Shown in pieces: positions 31,883-45,400 of a DNA stretch of 64,000 bases. Source of the stretch: Meconema thalassinum (taxonomy: Eukaryota; Arthropoda; Insecta; Orthoptera; Tettigoniidae); assembly GCA_946902985.2 (NCBI GenBank), contig OX336392.1, positions 21,922,716 to 21,986,715 of the forward strand, written 5' to 3'. The notes under the pieces were generated by a model. The model ran no database searches. It was not told the origin of the DNA and saw only the letters and a list, made by a program, of their open reading frames with translations. Made by a program: the position numbers and the translations under genes. Each line of letters starts with the position of its first letter. The stretch's first letter is position 1.

Positions 31883-34800
31883 TGTACCCAACTGTCATCA
31901 TGTGGACCATGTGTTCGTATCCCAGCTAACTCACGGTCTTTCGAGATATGGGACGTTCCTGCCCACCATACGACCACATGCTCAGGATTTGAGTCTACCA
32001 GGTAACTACTCTACATGAAATACACAACATATTCCTAAAATAAAATATTTACTGGTCTAAAATCATGGCTATACAACAAATACAAATAAAGGACAAATTA
32101 TATTTAATTCCCACAAATAAAAATAGGGTTATTCTGTGAGTTTTCTTCTTAAAATAGTGCTACACTGCACACAAATCTAATTCTAGCATCCTATCAATGA
32201 TACTTTCAGACTTCCATGGGTTTCCATAGTGATCATCATGTGACACAATTACTTAACTGGAGTATCATAACACAAAAATCACATATCACATCTAAATGAC
32301 ATTAATAAAACATTACTCCGTTTCTTATGGCATTTACCTTGATTAGCATCAATTCATTATCTTCTGCATTAATTAACAAATATTTGTTGTGTCGTGCGAA
32401 TCATCTTCCTTCTTTCCATCAATATGAACGCTTTAAAAAAAAGTGGTACTTATCCCTTCCAAAATAAACATGGATAGAATATTTTATAGTTTCACCATAC
32501 AACGATTTTCTGGGTCTTGTCGGGCTTATATCGTTACAAACGTGTCATGTTCTTAGAAATCACATACCCGTCTGCATAAATTAGCGTGAACTGGCAATAT
32601 GCACTCCAAAAGAAGATGCCTACATTATTTTGGTTCAGTTTTCCTCCTCAGAGAATAACTGAGCCAAATATTATCTGATTTCTATGATCCAACAACGTAT
32701 GTGTGTTGCAACACACCATTCAATTCAATTGGCATCATCATAACACTCATATCATAATTGCAAATTGAAATATCGAGATTCTTCAGTGTCCTACTATGAC
32801 TCTAATTTACAAGGGACTGGTCGACCGACCTTCTCTCCCCTTAGCAGGCAATAAAATTCGTTCCAGCTGGCTAGTCAAGATGGCCGCCGCAGAAGTGGTC
32901 TACTACCCCACCTCCTCTCATCTGCTGTCAAGGTCAGGTTTGTTTACAATCGCAGTACAGTAGAGTCACGCTAGGTGTGGTTCCTAAGTAATTGAGTCAT
33001 TTAATTATTTAACACCTATAATTAGTGCATTGGGCTCAACTCGGCTCCTTATTAACATTCATGGCTGGGGATGGAATTCTGTGATAGCCTTGCCGTTCTA
33101 TGGTGACTACTGTGGCTTGGACGCGCATCATAGTGAAAATCCAAGATTTTCACCAGCAGCTGTCTCAATAACATATAAGGAAATCTGCGTTTCCTAAACG
33201 ACGAATATGATCCTTACCTCTCAGGGTAGATCATTTATATCTGCTCACGGAGTCTCGACGGACATCACACGTGGCCATAATTCATGCAAGCGGTGGATAC
33301 AGACAGGCTCTGTCCAATTCGCTGCGAATAATAGAGTATGCTCAAACGGCGATACTAACTCGTAGATTTAGCCAACTTCTCACCTAACGCGCAAGCTATA
33401 CTAGTTGGTCCCCGCAATTATTTATTTACGTAAATCACTGGATTCTACGTTATTTCTGCACGCAATATGCGGCTTCAAACAATACTTCACATAGATGACT
33501 CAATTATTAAGGCACCCGCGTTCTCTCTGTCATACCACTTAAGCCAAAGCTTTAAATAGCTCCTAACAACAAGGTATAAATTTACTGGCTTAGTTTACTT
33601 TAATGGTCCTCAAATATAATCCTAAGGATTGACCATATCACATATTCATTCCACATTTCACTGACACTGAAAAAGCTCTCGTATCTCGCTATATTCCACG
33701 TTACTTTCTTACTGTTTATCAAAATACAGTATCTTTATATTAGACTTGACACACTTTGAACGTTATTTAGGCCAAAAAATGCCTATTACTTTACTGTTGC
33801 CGACCCCAGATTATTATTATTCATTTAACGTTACCGTTACATCCATCACTATTTTCGGCCTGAATGGCCCTAAACAAATCACCTTCCAAGCCATATTTTA
33901 TTCAAGACGAGTGGTGAAAACTCGTTCAGTAAGTGACTGTTACATCTTATTCTCAAAGTGATAAATCGTTACATGGTGAACTATTTAGTTATAATAACAT
34001 TGTAAAATTGTACTCACTTTTTCTTTTTCGCTGGATAGTGTCAGCACTTCAGCTTCAGGCCTACCATGATGCTTGATTTAAGCCATCATGTTATATTTTA
34101 CACAACACTTAAATTCACACATTTCCCACCTGATAAACATACTTTTATCAGTGGCCTCTTTCACTTTTAGACAATGCATATTAATCACTATACACATGAA
34201 CACTTTTAAATCACTATTACACAATTTATGTACACTTATTCACTATTTCACAGGTTGATCCTTAAATCGGACTTCTCCTACGCCTGATCTCAGAGATGCG
34301 ATGCAATTACGCCAACCGCTGGTCTCCGTGAAAATCTAACAGCGTTTACGGACGTTCGATCCTCGTCACCTGCAATATCGTTCAGCTCACTGTCAAGATG
34401 AAGTGGCAATGCTTCCCAAGCTCCCATCATTGTAGTGATCCTGATGATAATGTCATATTCAACTCTGACAGTACCTCCTGGTATGTGTAATGTTCAAAAA
34501 CATTATAAGTTACTCTTTCGCTGTGGCGAATTTATATTTGCGTCAGATAATAGATAAATATCTGTATTAAATTGACTTCGACGCACTTCATGATTATACT
34601 TATGAAGCTGTATGACTTGCTTCTATTGTTCTTCAACGGCCGAGCGTTGATACTTTAACATTTGGCGCGCTACTGGCAGCGTATTAGTTACGTGTATATT
34701 TGAGAATGGAACTGAAGACAACTGGCTTGGTCTGCCCTACTCTCCCTTATAAAGGTTTCTCGTAAAAACTAGTCCACCGGACATGTGGGTGCGACTCCTT

Positions 34801-35565
34801 CCTTGAAATAATACATTTTCAGCCGAAATGACATATACACCTTGTTTATTTAGGTGTGGAGGTTTCATAAACGTTCGCGTGCACGCGATCGCTTCGGCCA
34901 ATTAATTCAAATTAATTGCCTTAGTTCAGCGCGTCAGGACGCCACTGTGGTGGTTCCCCTTTGGCTGGTCACAAAAGCACTGCTCTCGAGCGTAGGTTCG
35001 GTGTTAACGCACTCATTTGGAGATATAGGCTTTAATTTAGGTGTAAAAACATTCCTAAATTATCTCTCCTAAAATATATTCACCTGGGTGTACATTTCAC
35101 TCCAATTTAATGCTCCACTTGGCGGTAATTAATTAATTTCCGTGGGCAATCATCCCTACTCCCGATTCCATCGTTGTCAAGCGGTGAATACCCGAGTCAT
35201 TAATTTTGGGCTGTCTCCTCGGTCCAGACGTAAATAGTGCGCTACGCGCCTAAGGTCTCCACCCACTTGCTAAGTGTAATTTGTAAAACGTCGAACTGGC
35301 CTCCTCTCATTCTCGTATGCTCTGAAAACGTATATTTTCTTGCATTCGGCTACAATTCTTCACCTTAAATTGCTATGATATTCACATACAGGCCGTGAAA
35401 TCATGCTACAATATTATATGTCAGTATACCTCTCATTGCTCTTTGGGTTCCCTGTAATTGCTCCCCCTCAGAGATCAATGGTTCGACTCTAGGCATAACC
35501 ATGTGCCTGGTCTTCTCTGATAAGACCCGAGTTCGATGCCAGACTGCCGTGACTGATTGGGCACA
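31883..35565 (-). repeat. Gypsy-2 3' LTR
   Basis: 3,683 bp; on the minus strand it starts TGTGCCCAATCAG and ends TTGGGTACA. It is non-coding apart from short chance frames. It differs from the 5' LTR at roughly 30 or more places, clustered at its U3 end (35230-35565). Confidence 0.95.
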
Positions 35566-35580
35566 TCTTTCCCCTGCTAA
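35566..35580 (-). other. Gypsy-2 polypurine tract
   Basis: Minus strand reads TAGCAGGGGAAAGA directly before the TG of the 3' LTR. Confidence 0.88.
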
Positions 35581-35645
35581 GCTCGGAAAATTCATTTTAC
35601 AAGTGAAATTTTCGTGCCTACAGACGGCATCGACTCCATGCTTGT

Positions 35646-37100
35646 TTACCTTAAGCGGTCAGTGCTCTCGGCAATGGGATCTCTCGTCCCCTTCATTCCA
35701 CTCTGTCTGCCGTCTCGTAGACTCTTGTTCTGCCTTCTCAATTGTTCATTCATTTCCTCTATTTCTGTAGCGGCCTGCCTCAACTGGTCATAAAGTTCCT
35801 TCAGTTGACAGCTGCATTCTCCCTTGGGATCCCTTGGGTCTGCGAGCTGGTCGCTTCGCTCCGTTCCTTCCTGGGACTGCAAGCTTTTCTCAAGATTCTC
35901 AGCTTGCATACGTAATGACTCCCCGTCCACTTGGATGTGCATTGCTTGCTCTTCCCTCGTATCATAATCCTCTGGTGGACTATATAACTTCAAATTAGCT
36001 GCATTTACAACAACTTCTCTACCTGTTGCTTCGTCTCTGATCCGGTATGCATTATTTTGCAAGTCCCTTATAATCAGGTAGGGTCCGTGATTGGCATGCT
36101 GAAATTTTTTATATTTCCTGCTCTCTGGATCTGAAATAGCGGTTTTTTTCAATAAGACGTATTCCCCCACGAGTAATGGTCTATGATAGCGTTTCCTCCT
36201 GTTTCTCCGCTGCCGTCTGTCTGCTTGTTTCTTGAGATACTCGAATGTTCTCTGGATCCTCAACTCACGTCCAGGTTGTGCATCGATGGGTGTCCGAATG
36301 ACATTATTCCATGGCCTCTCTGGTCTTCTATCAAGATGTAGGCTCACTGGCACCTCTCCTGTCGCTTCGTGCACGGTATTGTTGATACAATTTTCAATAA
36401 TCTCAAGTACGTCAATCCATTTCCAGTTCTCAGTAGAGCAGTATATCTTCATGTACTTTTGCAGTTCCCTCATTACTCTTTCGGCGGAATTCGACTCCGG
36501 GTGTCGAACTGTGGATAAAATCTGTCTTATGCCCAGATTTTCCAACTCCCTGCGAAATTCTACGCTGGTAAAACAGCTCCCATGTTCAGATAAGATGTTC
36601 TCCGGCTGCCCTAATATAGGAATGATTATTTCCTTCAGCCTCTTAAGTACCTGTTTTGTACTGGTTTTCTGAATTGGACACAGGACTACCATTTTGGAAA
36701 ACACGTCTAGTGCAACTAGGATGTGTCTATTTCCTCTTCTAGCTCTAGGAAGCGGCCCAAAGTTGTCCAGTGCCAGAAGCTGACATGGCTTCTCTGGTAA
36801 GAGTGGTATAGGTTTCTGCCTCATTAAGTACGAGTTAGGCTTTATTCGTTGGCAAATATCACATGTCCTGATAGTATTCCTGACTGTATCTCGAAGTTTT
36901 GGCCAAATAAATGCTTCTTTAAGCAGGGCAACAGACTTATCTACACCGGGGTGACCAAAAGCTCGGTGTGCTAACCATACTAGCCTCCTCTGCAGTGCTG
37001 GTGGTACAACGATCCTGGGTCGAGTGTGGTCTGAGTCGCTCCATTTATGTAACATCTGGTTAAACCATAGATACTCCGCTGATAGTGCTTCGGCTTCAAC
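35646..37100 (-). pseudogene. pol: Gypsy-2 pol part 2: integrase
   Basis: Reading from about 37100 (VEAEALSAEYLWF, then MLHKWSDSDHTRP) it contains the HHCC zinc region (LAHRAFGHPGVDKS ... CDICQRIKP), the integrase core (ALDNFGPLPRARRG, VALDVFSK, ILSEHGSCFTS, NSAERVMRE), a basic domain and a coiled-coil tail ending at 35646. The second catalytic aspartate of the usual S-D-x-G block is Glu (SEHG), while Gypsy-1 has SDHG. The segment is out of frame with the upstream RNase H because of a short indel near 37097-37110. Confidence 0.88.
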
Positions 37101-39268
37101 ATACTGTACATCGGGGTTCCTCTGATCAGCTTTCCCTCGAAGTAATTAATCATCAACCGTATCCAGGGATCTTCACGTTGAAAAACGGTGATGTTCCTCA
37201 GATCATCTAAGGTCTTCTGGTCTCTATCTTCTATCTCGATAGCTAGAACTTCTTCTTCATCAGCTGTAGGGTATCTGCTTAGCAAGTCAGGTATGATATT
37301 GTCCTTCCCCGGGCAATACTCTATTTCCACTTGAAATTGCTGTATGTACAGGGACCACCTCGTCAGTCTTTGACTCGACAAGTCAGTTTTCAACAGGAAC
37401 GTTAGGGCTTTATGGTCTGTTCTTAATATAAATCTAAAGCCATATACTAGCTTTCGCCAATACTGTAGGGCATACAGTATCGCGAGTAATTCGATCTCCG
37501 TGACCGTATAATTCTTTTCATTAGGTTTCAACCTTCTACTTATGAATGCAATGTAAGTTTTCTCCTCTGGTCTGTCCACATTTTCCTGATATAACATTGC
37601 TCCAATACCTATGAATGATGCGTCAGTCTGGATAATAAATTTCTGAGTGTAGTCAGGATATCCCAATTTTACATAATCTAACATCATCTGTTTAGATTTC
37701 ACGAAGGCTTCCTCGCATTGTTCCGTCCAGTGCCATCTTCCTCCCTTCTTAAGTAAGTCTTGGAGTGGTGCTACGGTCTCGGTATACTTCGGGCAATGGT
37801 TTGAAAAGAATCCAATAACGCCTAGATATTGCCTGACGTTCTTTACCATCGTTGGTCTCGGGAAATGTTTAATAACTTCCAATTTTCCCGGATTAGGTCT
37901 GACTCCTTGTGCATCTATTACGTGGCCTAGAAATTTAACTTCTCTCTGACCAAAGTTAGACTTCTTTATATTGACCTTAAAGTTAGCTTGACTCAGGTCA
38001 TATAACAACTTGCGTAGATCTCTGACGTGTTCTTCGACTGTTTCAGATGTCAGTAGTATATCATCTACGTAGCATATGGTTGTTGCTTTTACTTCTTCAG
38101 ACAGGTTCCGATCTAGCGCTCGTATCAACGCTGAACCTGCTGTTTTAAGTCCAAACGGGAGACGCACGTAAGAATATGTATGCTGGTCAAATAAAAACCC
38201 AGTTAATAAACTTGTTTTCTCCTCCAGAGCAAGATGGTGAAAACTTGCCGTCAGGTCAAGGTTTGAGAAAACAGTCTTTCCTTTGAATCTTCTGAGGATC
38301 TCCTTTATGGGTGGCACTTGGTCAAATTCTGGTATGACCTTGGAATTCAAATTTCGTAGGTCCAGGCATATCCTTACACTTCCGTCCTGTTTAGGTACAA
38401 CTACCAGTGGGCTGACATAGGGTGTGGCTGTCTTCACAATGACGCCTGCCTCTAGCATTTCCTGTATTGCTTCTTTGACCTTTAAATAATGTTTCTCAGC
38501 TACAGGATACGGCTTCTGTTTGAATGGTGTCCAATCGCTGACTTGGAATGCATATTGGAAATTCTTGATCCGGCCAGGTCTCGAATCGAAGACTCCTTTA
38601 TACTCAAATAACAGTTCCCTTAGCATTTGCTTATGTTCTGGACCAATTTTAGCTTCCTCCATCTTCTCTTCCAGGCATTCTTCAAATTTTGGTTCGAGGT
38701 CCTTTTCAATGTCTGCGGCCAGTGTTGCCAACTCTTCCTCAATGTCTTCTGTTGTCGACACTGCATCCCCAGTCATATCTCCGTATGTATGCCATACGTA
38801 CTCTTCTGGTCTCGTTTCATTGTGCTTTAATGAGAGCTCTAAATCTTCCTTTCCCTCACTTGTGCGAAACATAACAATGTCTTGCGAGAGATCTATAATA
38901 ACTTTATATTCTCTTATGAAATCCATGCCGACAATAATGTTATAAGGCAGTTTATTCACAAGTAGGAAGCTCTGTGAGAATGTAGAGTTCCCTATCTGCA
39001 GATCTAAAAATACTTGGTATCTGCATATCATAACTTTATCTGGTATGACACCTTTTATTTTCACGCTTGAAATAGGTATTTTCAATACGTGAATTTTACT
39101 TTGGATTTCATTATATAATGCCTGGGTTATCAAGCACACTGTTGAACCTGTATCAATGAGACTTCTTATCTTCATGCCCGCAATGTTTACAATAATAATG
39201 GGTAGTTCCCTTCTCACATTGACCGTCCCTTCACCTAGGTCTTCGATAAGCTCCTCAGGTTTGGCAAT
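37095..39268 (-). pseudogene. pol: Gypsy-2 pol part 1: protease, RT, RNase H
   Basis: This is in the same frame as gag, separated from it only by TAG at 39269-39271. Protease: SLIDTGSTVCLI with DTGS at 39143-39154. RT: PFKQKPYPVAEKHY, SPLVVVPKQDGSVRICLD, LDLTASFHHLALEEK, catalytic YVDD at 38060-38071, FLGHVIDAQG, QYLGVIGFFSNHC. RNase H: IIQTDASFIGIGAMLY, EIELLAILYALQYW, LRTDHKAL. It is continuous over more than 700 codons and lost near 37100, after which the frame reads nonsense to 36980. Apart from the leading stop this part looks functional. Confidence 0.9.
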
Positions 39269-41761
39269 CTAGTTAACAACATTCACTGTATTCCATCCTG
39301 AACTTATCTCTCTTTGGTCATTTAATTTTGGTGTTTTTTTTTCAATTGCTCCATTCTTTGTGGAGTTCTTCTGCCTGTCTTCATGCTGTTGAAGTTCCAG
39401 ACTCTTGGCACCGTCATCATTTTTATATATGTCGGGTGACCTATTCCTAATCGCTTCATCCCAATGAACTCGCGATTGTCTCTGGTCATCTCCGCGCTCT
39501 TCCATGTATCTTAAAGATGCGTGATAGCGTTCTTCCGCCTCTTCATCGAACCCGCGACACTGCTCTTGGGATCTCCATCCTTGGTTGTTCCCATTTCGGC
39601 CGTAATTCCTTCTGTTATCAAGCTGCTGGTCTCTGGTACCGCGCTGATTCCAGTTTTTCCTTCCTCGGTTACCACGGTTCGATCCTCCTCGATATGCTGG
39701 CCTCCAATTTTGGTTTTCACGTCCTTCACGTTGCCAGTCGGATTTTTCTGTTTCGGTGCTTGTAGACTTGCTTTTTGTCTGCACCTTAGTCGGTTCAGTC
39801 GGTGTAGTCGTCATGTTGACTTGTTCCACGTTTCGACTTTGTCTTGTGTGCTGCACTGTGGTTAGATCGAGTTGTCTCAGCACCTCCTCCATATCGATCG
39901 CAGTTTTGGCGTTTGCTGAGATTAGTAGACGTTGTACTTCATACGGTAGCTGCTTGGCTATCGCAATGCACAAATCTGACTCTCTAAGTCCTTCATCAAG
40001 CTCGCGAAAACGGCACAATTGATTCACAAAGAATTCTCCGTACTTCGTCGGATTACTAGTACTATAACGCCTGGAATACAAGTCCAATCTGAGGTTCTGT
40101 TGTATACTTGCGTTCCAATATCTGCTTAAAAATGCTTGGCGAAATTCGTCAACGGTGTCGAACGTGTACCGAAAACTCCTAAACCATAAGGCACACTCGC
40201 CCTCAGTTAATTTTTCAATCGCTCTCAACCTTCGCTCTGGCGGTACTTTCGCGTCATTCAAGTACTCGGAAACTTCTTTAAGCCAGTACTTGGGTGTCAT
40301 GTTAGAATTACTCCCAGAGTATTTCTTTGGTTTCTCATCACTAGCCCTTACAACTGTGACTATTTGATTTTGAACAGCATTTTCATGCGGTGTTGACATG
40401 GCAATTGGCATACCAGGTGTGGTATACGGGCTGTCACTTGGCATGGCTGCATTTCTTGGAGTAGGCTGTATTTCTATCTCTGCCCATTTGTTTCTCCTAT
40501 TCTCGTCTATACTTCCTTCGCTAGACCTAGGATTCCGCAACATGGATTCCTCCTGCGCGATCATTCTAGTCTCGATTTGGCTGTGCCTATTTTCTGCCCT
40601 TTCGAAACGAGCTAATACCTCTCGTTCTATTTTCTCTAGGCGATCTCGGTTTCTTTCTGCCATAGAAAATACCTTTTCCTTATCATCCTTAAGGTTTTCA
40701 TTCAGGTGGGTAATTTCCCCCGCTAGACTTGCTCTTACCTCGGCAAGAGTCTTATCGCTGGCTTCAGTCTTCAAGCCTTCTCGAAGTTCTAATTCTTCTC
40801 GTAAGCCTGTAACTTCCTTTTGAATGTGACCTTGTATATGAGAGATTTCAGTCCTTATCTTCGTGATTTCTCCCTGGTCCTCATCCTGTCTTTTATGAAT
40901 AACTGCTAAGTCGCTCTGAGTTTGTTCCAACTCTTTCTGCACCTTCCCGACCTGCCTCTTCATATTTGACATTATCTCCTTATTCTCTTGATCAGAAGTT
41001 TTTATTTCCTGGATTTCCTTGCATTGGTCAAGGATATTCTGATCCTGTTTTCTCAAGGCTTCGTCTACCGCCTTGGCGTAACCTGCCATTCGCGTATTCC
41101 ATTTTACGTCGCTATCCTCGAGCCTTTGATCCACGGTCTGAATGAACGTATTAAATTGCTCTAATTGACGTTTAGTATTAGCTTCATTCTGACTCTGAAT
41201 GTCTTTAAGCTCCATGGACATACTGCTTAAGCTATCGTTAATCTCACGCTGTGACTCTCTGCACGCTTGCAGATTATTCTCTAGTTTTAGCTCTATAGAC
41301 TCAAAGCGTTTATCGTTATCAGCTTGCATTTCTGAGACCACGCTAACAATATTCTTAGTTACTTCACGCTGTGACTCTTTAACGTCATCCATTTTTTTAT
41401 TAACCTCTATTAGGTTTGACTCTAACTGCGTGTTTACATTAGCTTGATTAGCCTCTAGTCTAGTGTTTATTTCGGCTTGATTAGCCTCTAGTCTAGTGTT
41501 TACTTCGGCTTGATTAGCCTCTAGTCTAGTGTTTACTGTGGCCAACATCTGGTTCACCTCAGTCTGATTATTATCCAATTGAGTATTGACTGTAGCCAAT
41601 CTCTCTGCTATTTCATCCTTAAATGCTTTAGCTTCTTCCTTATTCTTAGCATTAGTATCATCAAAATGTTCCCTTAACTCAGCAATACACCTGAGTACGT
41701 CTTCAGTTCCGGCCATCCTGTATTTCTTAATTTGAGATTCAGATAGGCCGCAGCTGAACAT
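39269..41761 (-). CDS. gag: Gypsy-2 gag
   Basis: An intact 830-codon frame from ATG at 41761 to TAG at 39269-39271. The N-terminal ~400 residues are coiled coil, including tandem NTRLEANQAEV repeats of 11 residues (around 41440-41530). The capsid-like domain (KYWLKEVSEYL, WFRSFRYTFDT, KYGEFF) follows, then a linker, an RGG-type basic stretch (YRGGSNRGNRGR) and the conserved EERYHASLRYM and VHWDEAI block. There is no CCHC knuckle. The start could also be the second Met in MAGTEDVLRC, 17 codons in, which matches the Gypsy-1 start more closely. After an A9 run the same frame reads on to the stop and then into pol. Confidence 0.92.
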   Translation of the reverse strand: MFSCGLSESQIKKYRMAGTEDVLRCIAELREHFDDTNAKNKEEAKAFKDEIAERLATVNTQLDNNQTEVNQMLATVNTRLEANQAEVNTRLEANQAEINTRLEANQANVNTQLESNLIEVNKKMDDVKESQREVTKNIVSVVSEMQADNDKRFESIELKLENNLQACRESQREINDSLSSMSMELKDIQSQNEANTKRQLEQFNTFIQTVDQRLEDSDVKWNTRMAGYAKAVDEALRKQDQNILDQCKEIQEIKTSDQENKEIMSNMKRQVGKVQKELEQTQSDLAVIHKRQDEDQGEITKIRTEISHIQGHIQKEVTGLREELELREGLKTEASDKTLAEVRASLAGEITHLNENLKDDKEKVFSMAERNRDRLEKIEREVLARFERAENRHSQIETRMIAQEESMLRNPRSSEGSIDENRRNKWAEIEIQPTPRNAAMPSDSPYTTPGMPIAMSTPHENAVQNQIVTVVRASDEKPKKYSGSNSNMTPKYWLKEVSEYLNDAKVPPERRLRAIEKLTEGECALWFRSFRYTFDTVDEFRQAFLSRYWNASIQQNLRLDLYSRRYSTSNPTKYGEFFVNQLCRFRELDEGLRESDLCIAIAKQLPYEVQRLLISANAKTAIDMEEVLRQLDLTTVQHTRQSRNVEQVNMTTTPTEPTKVQTKSKSTSTETEKSDWQREGRENQNWRPAYRGGSNRGNRGRKNWNQRGTRDQQLDNRRNYGRNGNNQGWRSQEQCRGFDEEAEERYHASLRYMEERGDDQRQSRVHWDEAIRNRSPDIYKNDDGAKSLELQQHEDRQKNSTKNGAIEKKTPKLNDQREISSGWNTVNVVN

Positions 41762-42432
41762 GCTGGCGCGTTCTATTGGAAAGAAAAGGATTCCGATCCC
41801 GCGACAACAACAACAACATATTACAAAATGTCAAAACCACCTATGGAATGGGTATAGACCCTCGTACCCGTCTGAAAACAGTGTCTGACGTCTGAATATC
41901 ATCTAGAAAAACTCACAATCGCTCAAACAGAGTTTGAGGAAAAAATACTATTTTTATGGTTTTCCCCATGAAAACCATGGTATTATTATGGGGTTTTCTG
42001 AATCCCATAAGCCATCCACGTACTGGGCGCCATGATAATGAAGAGAGTATCCCATGCTATGCCACACACATCTGGGCGACATGATAAATAAAAAGAGGAG
42101 TGGGTTAATATCTGACATGCTTTGGCCGGTTTGTGCAATGCCAAGATCGCTCATATTACACTGACGCAGGCGGTTCCATAATGAATTAATACCGTCCCAC
42201 ATTGCTTGGGCCATGATAATTAAAGGGGGTTATGTGTAAGTTACATTTACATTTAAGCATGTCTTATGGAGGATTATCAACATTTATTTGACGTGAAGGC
42301 TTATTAACAAATGGGATGCGGCCCTTTCCTATTATATCCTAATTTCTATGCTGTATTTGCTTCTACCATTAGTATCTTGGCCGACTTTAGTAGTACCTGT
42401 GACTCAATCCTAGTACAGAGACATATCCTCCA
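41762..42432 (-). other. Gypsy-2 leader with three PBS-like repeats
   Basis: Minus strand next to the LTR reads TGGAGGATATGTC, a possible but unrecognised primer site. Further in, three degenerate copies of an ATTATCATGGCGCCCAG-type motif lie near 42023-42045, 42075-42095 and 42208-42225. The first continues as TGGCGCCCAGTACG, matching the Gypsy-1 leader. No gene. Confidence 0.6.
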
Positions 42433-45400
42433 TGTACCCAACTGTCATCATGTGGACCATGTGTTCGTATCCCAGCTAACTCACGGTCTTTCGAGGTATG
42501 GGACGTTCCTGCCCACCATACGACCACATGCTCAGGATTTGAGTCTACCAGGTAACTACTCTACATGAAATACACAACATATTCCTAAAATAAAATATTT
42601 ACTGGTCTAAAATCATGGCTATACAACAAATACAAATAAAGGACAAATTATATTTAATTCCCACAAATAAAAATAGGGTTATTCTGTGAGTTTTCTTCTT
42701 AAAATAGTGCTACACTGCACACAAATCTAATTCTAGCATCCTATCAATGATACTTTCAGACTTCCATGGGTTTCCATAGTGATCATCATGTGACACAATT
42801 ACTTAACTGGAGTATCATAACACAAAAATCACATATCACATCTAAATGACATTAATAAAACATTACTCCGTTTCTTATGGCATTTACCTTGATTAGCATC
42901 AATTCATTATCTTCTGCATTAATTAACAAATATTTGTTGTGTCGTGCGAATCATCTTCCTTCTTTCCATCAATATGAACGCTTTAAAAAAAAGTGGTACT
43001 TATCCCTTCCAAAATAAACATGGATAGAATATTTTATAGTTTCACCATACAACGATTTTCTGGGTCTTGTCGGGCTTATATCGTTACAAACGTGTCATGT
43101 TCTTAGAAATCACATACCCGTCTGCATAAATTAGCGTGAACTGGCAATATGCACTCCAAAAGAAGATGCCTACATTATTTTGGTTCAGTTTTCCTCCTCA
43201 GAGAATAACTGAGCCAAATATTATCTGATTTCTATGATCCAACAACGTATGTGTGTTGCAACACACCATTCAATTCAATTGGCATCATCATAACACTCAT
43301 ATCATAATTGCAAATTGAAATATCGAGATTCTTCAGTGTCCTACTATGACTCTAATTTACAAGGGACTGGTCGACCGACCTTCTCTCCCCTTAGCAGGCA
43401 ATAAAATTCGTTCCAGCTGGCTAGTCAAGATGGCCGCCGCAGAAGTGGTCTACTACCCCACCTCCTCTCATCTGCTGTCAAGGTCAGGTTTGTTTACAAT
43501 CGCAGTACAGTAGAGTCACGCTAGGTGTGGTTCCTAAGTAATTGAGTCATTTAATTATTTAACACCTATAATTAGTGCATTGGGCTCAACTCGGCTCCTT
43601 ATTAACATTCATGGCTGGGGATGGAATTCTGTGATAGCCTTGCCGTTCTATGGTGACTACTGTGGCTTGGACGCGCATCATAGTGAAAATCCAAGATTTT
43701 CACCAGCAGCTGTCTCAATAACATATAAGGAAATCTGCGTTTCCTAAACGACGAATATGATCCTTACCTCTCAGGGTAGATCATTTATATCTGCTCACGG
43801 AGTCTCGACGGACATCACACGTGGCCATAATTCATGCAAGCGGTGGATACAGACAGGCTCTGTCCAATTCGCTGCGAATAATAGAGTATGCTCAAACGGC
43901 GATACTAACTCGTAGATTTAGCCAACTTCTCACCTAACGCGCAAGCTATACTAGTTGGTCCCCGCAATTATTTATTTACGTAAATCACTGGATTCTACGT
44001 TATTTCTGCACGCAATATGCGGCTTCAAACAATACTTCACATAGATGACTCAATTATTAAGGCACCCGCGTTCTCTCTGTCATACCACTTAAGCCAAAGC
44101 TTTAAATAGCTCCTAACAACAAGGTATAAATGTACTGGCTTACTTTACTTTACTGGTCCTCAAATATAATCCTAAGGATTGACCATATCACATATTCATT
44201 CCACATTTCACTGACACTGAAAAAGCTCTCGTATCTCGCTATATTCCACGTTACTTTCTTACTGTTTACCAAAATACAGTATCTTTATATTAGACATGAC
44301 ACACTTTGAACGTTATTTAGGCCAAAAATGCCTATTACTTTACTGTTGCCGACCCCAGATCATTATTATTATTCATTTAACGTTACCGTTACATCCATCA
44401 CTCTTTTCGGCCTGAATGGCCCTAAACAAATCACCTTCCAAGCCATATTTTATTCAAGACGAGTGGTGAAAACTCGTTCAGTAAGTGACTGTTACATCTT
44501 ATTCTCAAAGTGATAAATCATTACATGGTGAACTATTTAGTTATAATAACATTGTAAAATTGTACTCACTTTTTCTTTTTCGCTGGATAGTGCCAGCACT
44601 TCAGCTTCAGGCCTACCATGATGCTTGATTTAAGCCATCATGTTATATTTTACACAACACTTAAATTCACACATTTCCCACCTGATAAACATACTTTTAT
44701 CAGTGGCCTCTTTCACTTTTAGACAATGCATATTAATCACTATACACATGAACACTTTTAAATCACTATTACACAATTTATGTACACTTATTCACTATTT
44801 CACAGGTTGATCCTTAAATCGGACTTCTCCTACGCCTGATCTCAGAGATGCGATGCAATTACGCCAACCGCTGGTCTCCGTGAAAATCTAACAGCGTTTA
44901 CGGACGTTCGATCCTCGTCACCTGCAATATCGTTCAGCTCACTGTCAAGATGAAGTGGCAATGCTTCCCAAGCTCCCATCATTGTAGTGATCCTGATGAT
45001 AATGTCATATTCAACTCTGACAGTACCTCCTGGTATGTGTAATGTTCAAAAACATTATAAGTTACTCTTTCGCTGTGGCGAATTTATATTTGCGTCAGAT
45101 AATAGATAAATATCTGTATTAAATTGACTTCGACGCACTTCATGATTATACTTATGAAGCTGTATGACTTGCTTCTATTGTTCTTCAACGGCCGAGCGTT
45201 GATACTTTAACATTTGGCGCGCTACTGGCAGCGTATTAGTTACGTGTATATTTGAGAATGGAACTGAAGACAACTGGCTTGGTCTGCCCTACTCTCCCTT
45301 ATAAAGGTTTCTCGTAAAAACTAGTCCACCGGACATGTGGGTGCGACTCCTTCCTTGAAATAATACATTTTCAGCCGAAATGACATATACACCTTGTTTA

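Noticed and set aside
32870..32890. YY1-like site AAGATGGCCGCC in the Gypsy-2 LTR
   Set aside because: A single copy with one extra base relative to the consensus; it could be chance.
40155..40823. Plus-strand frames opposite Gypsy-2 gag
   Set aside because: They are antisense shadows of the intact gag frame.
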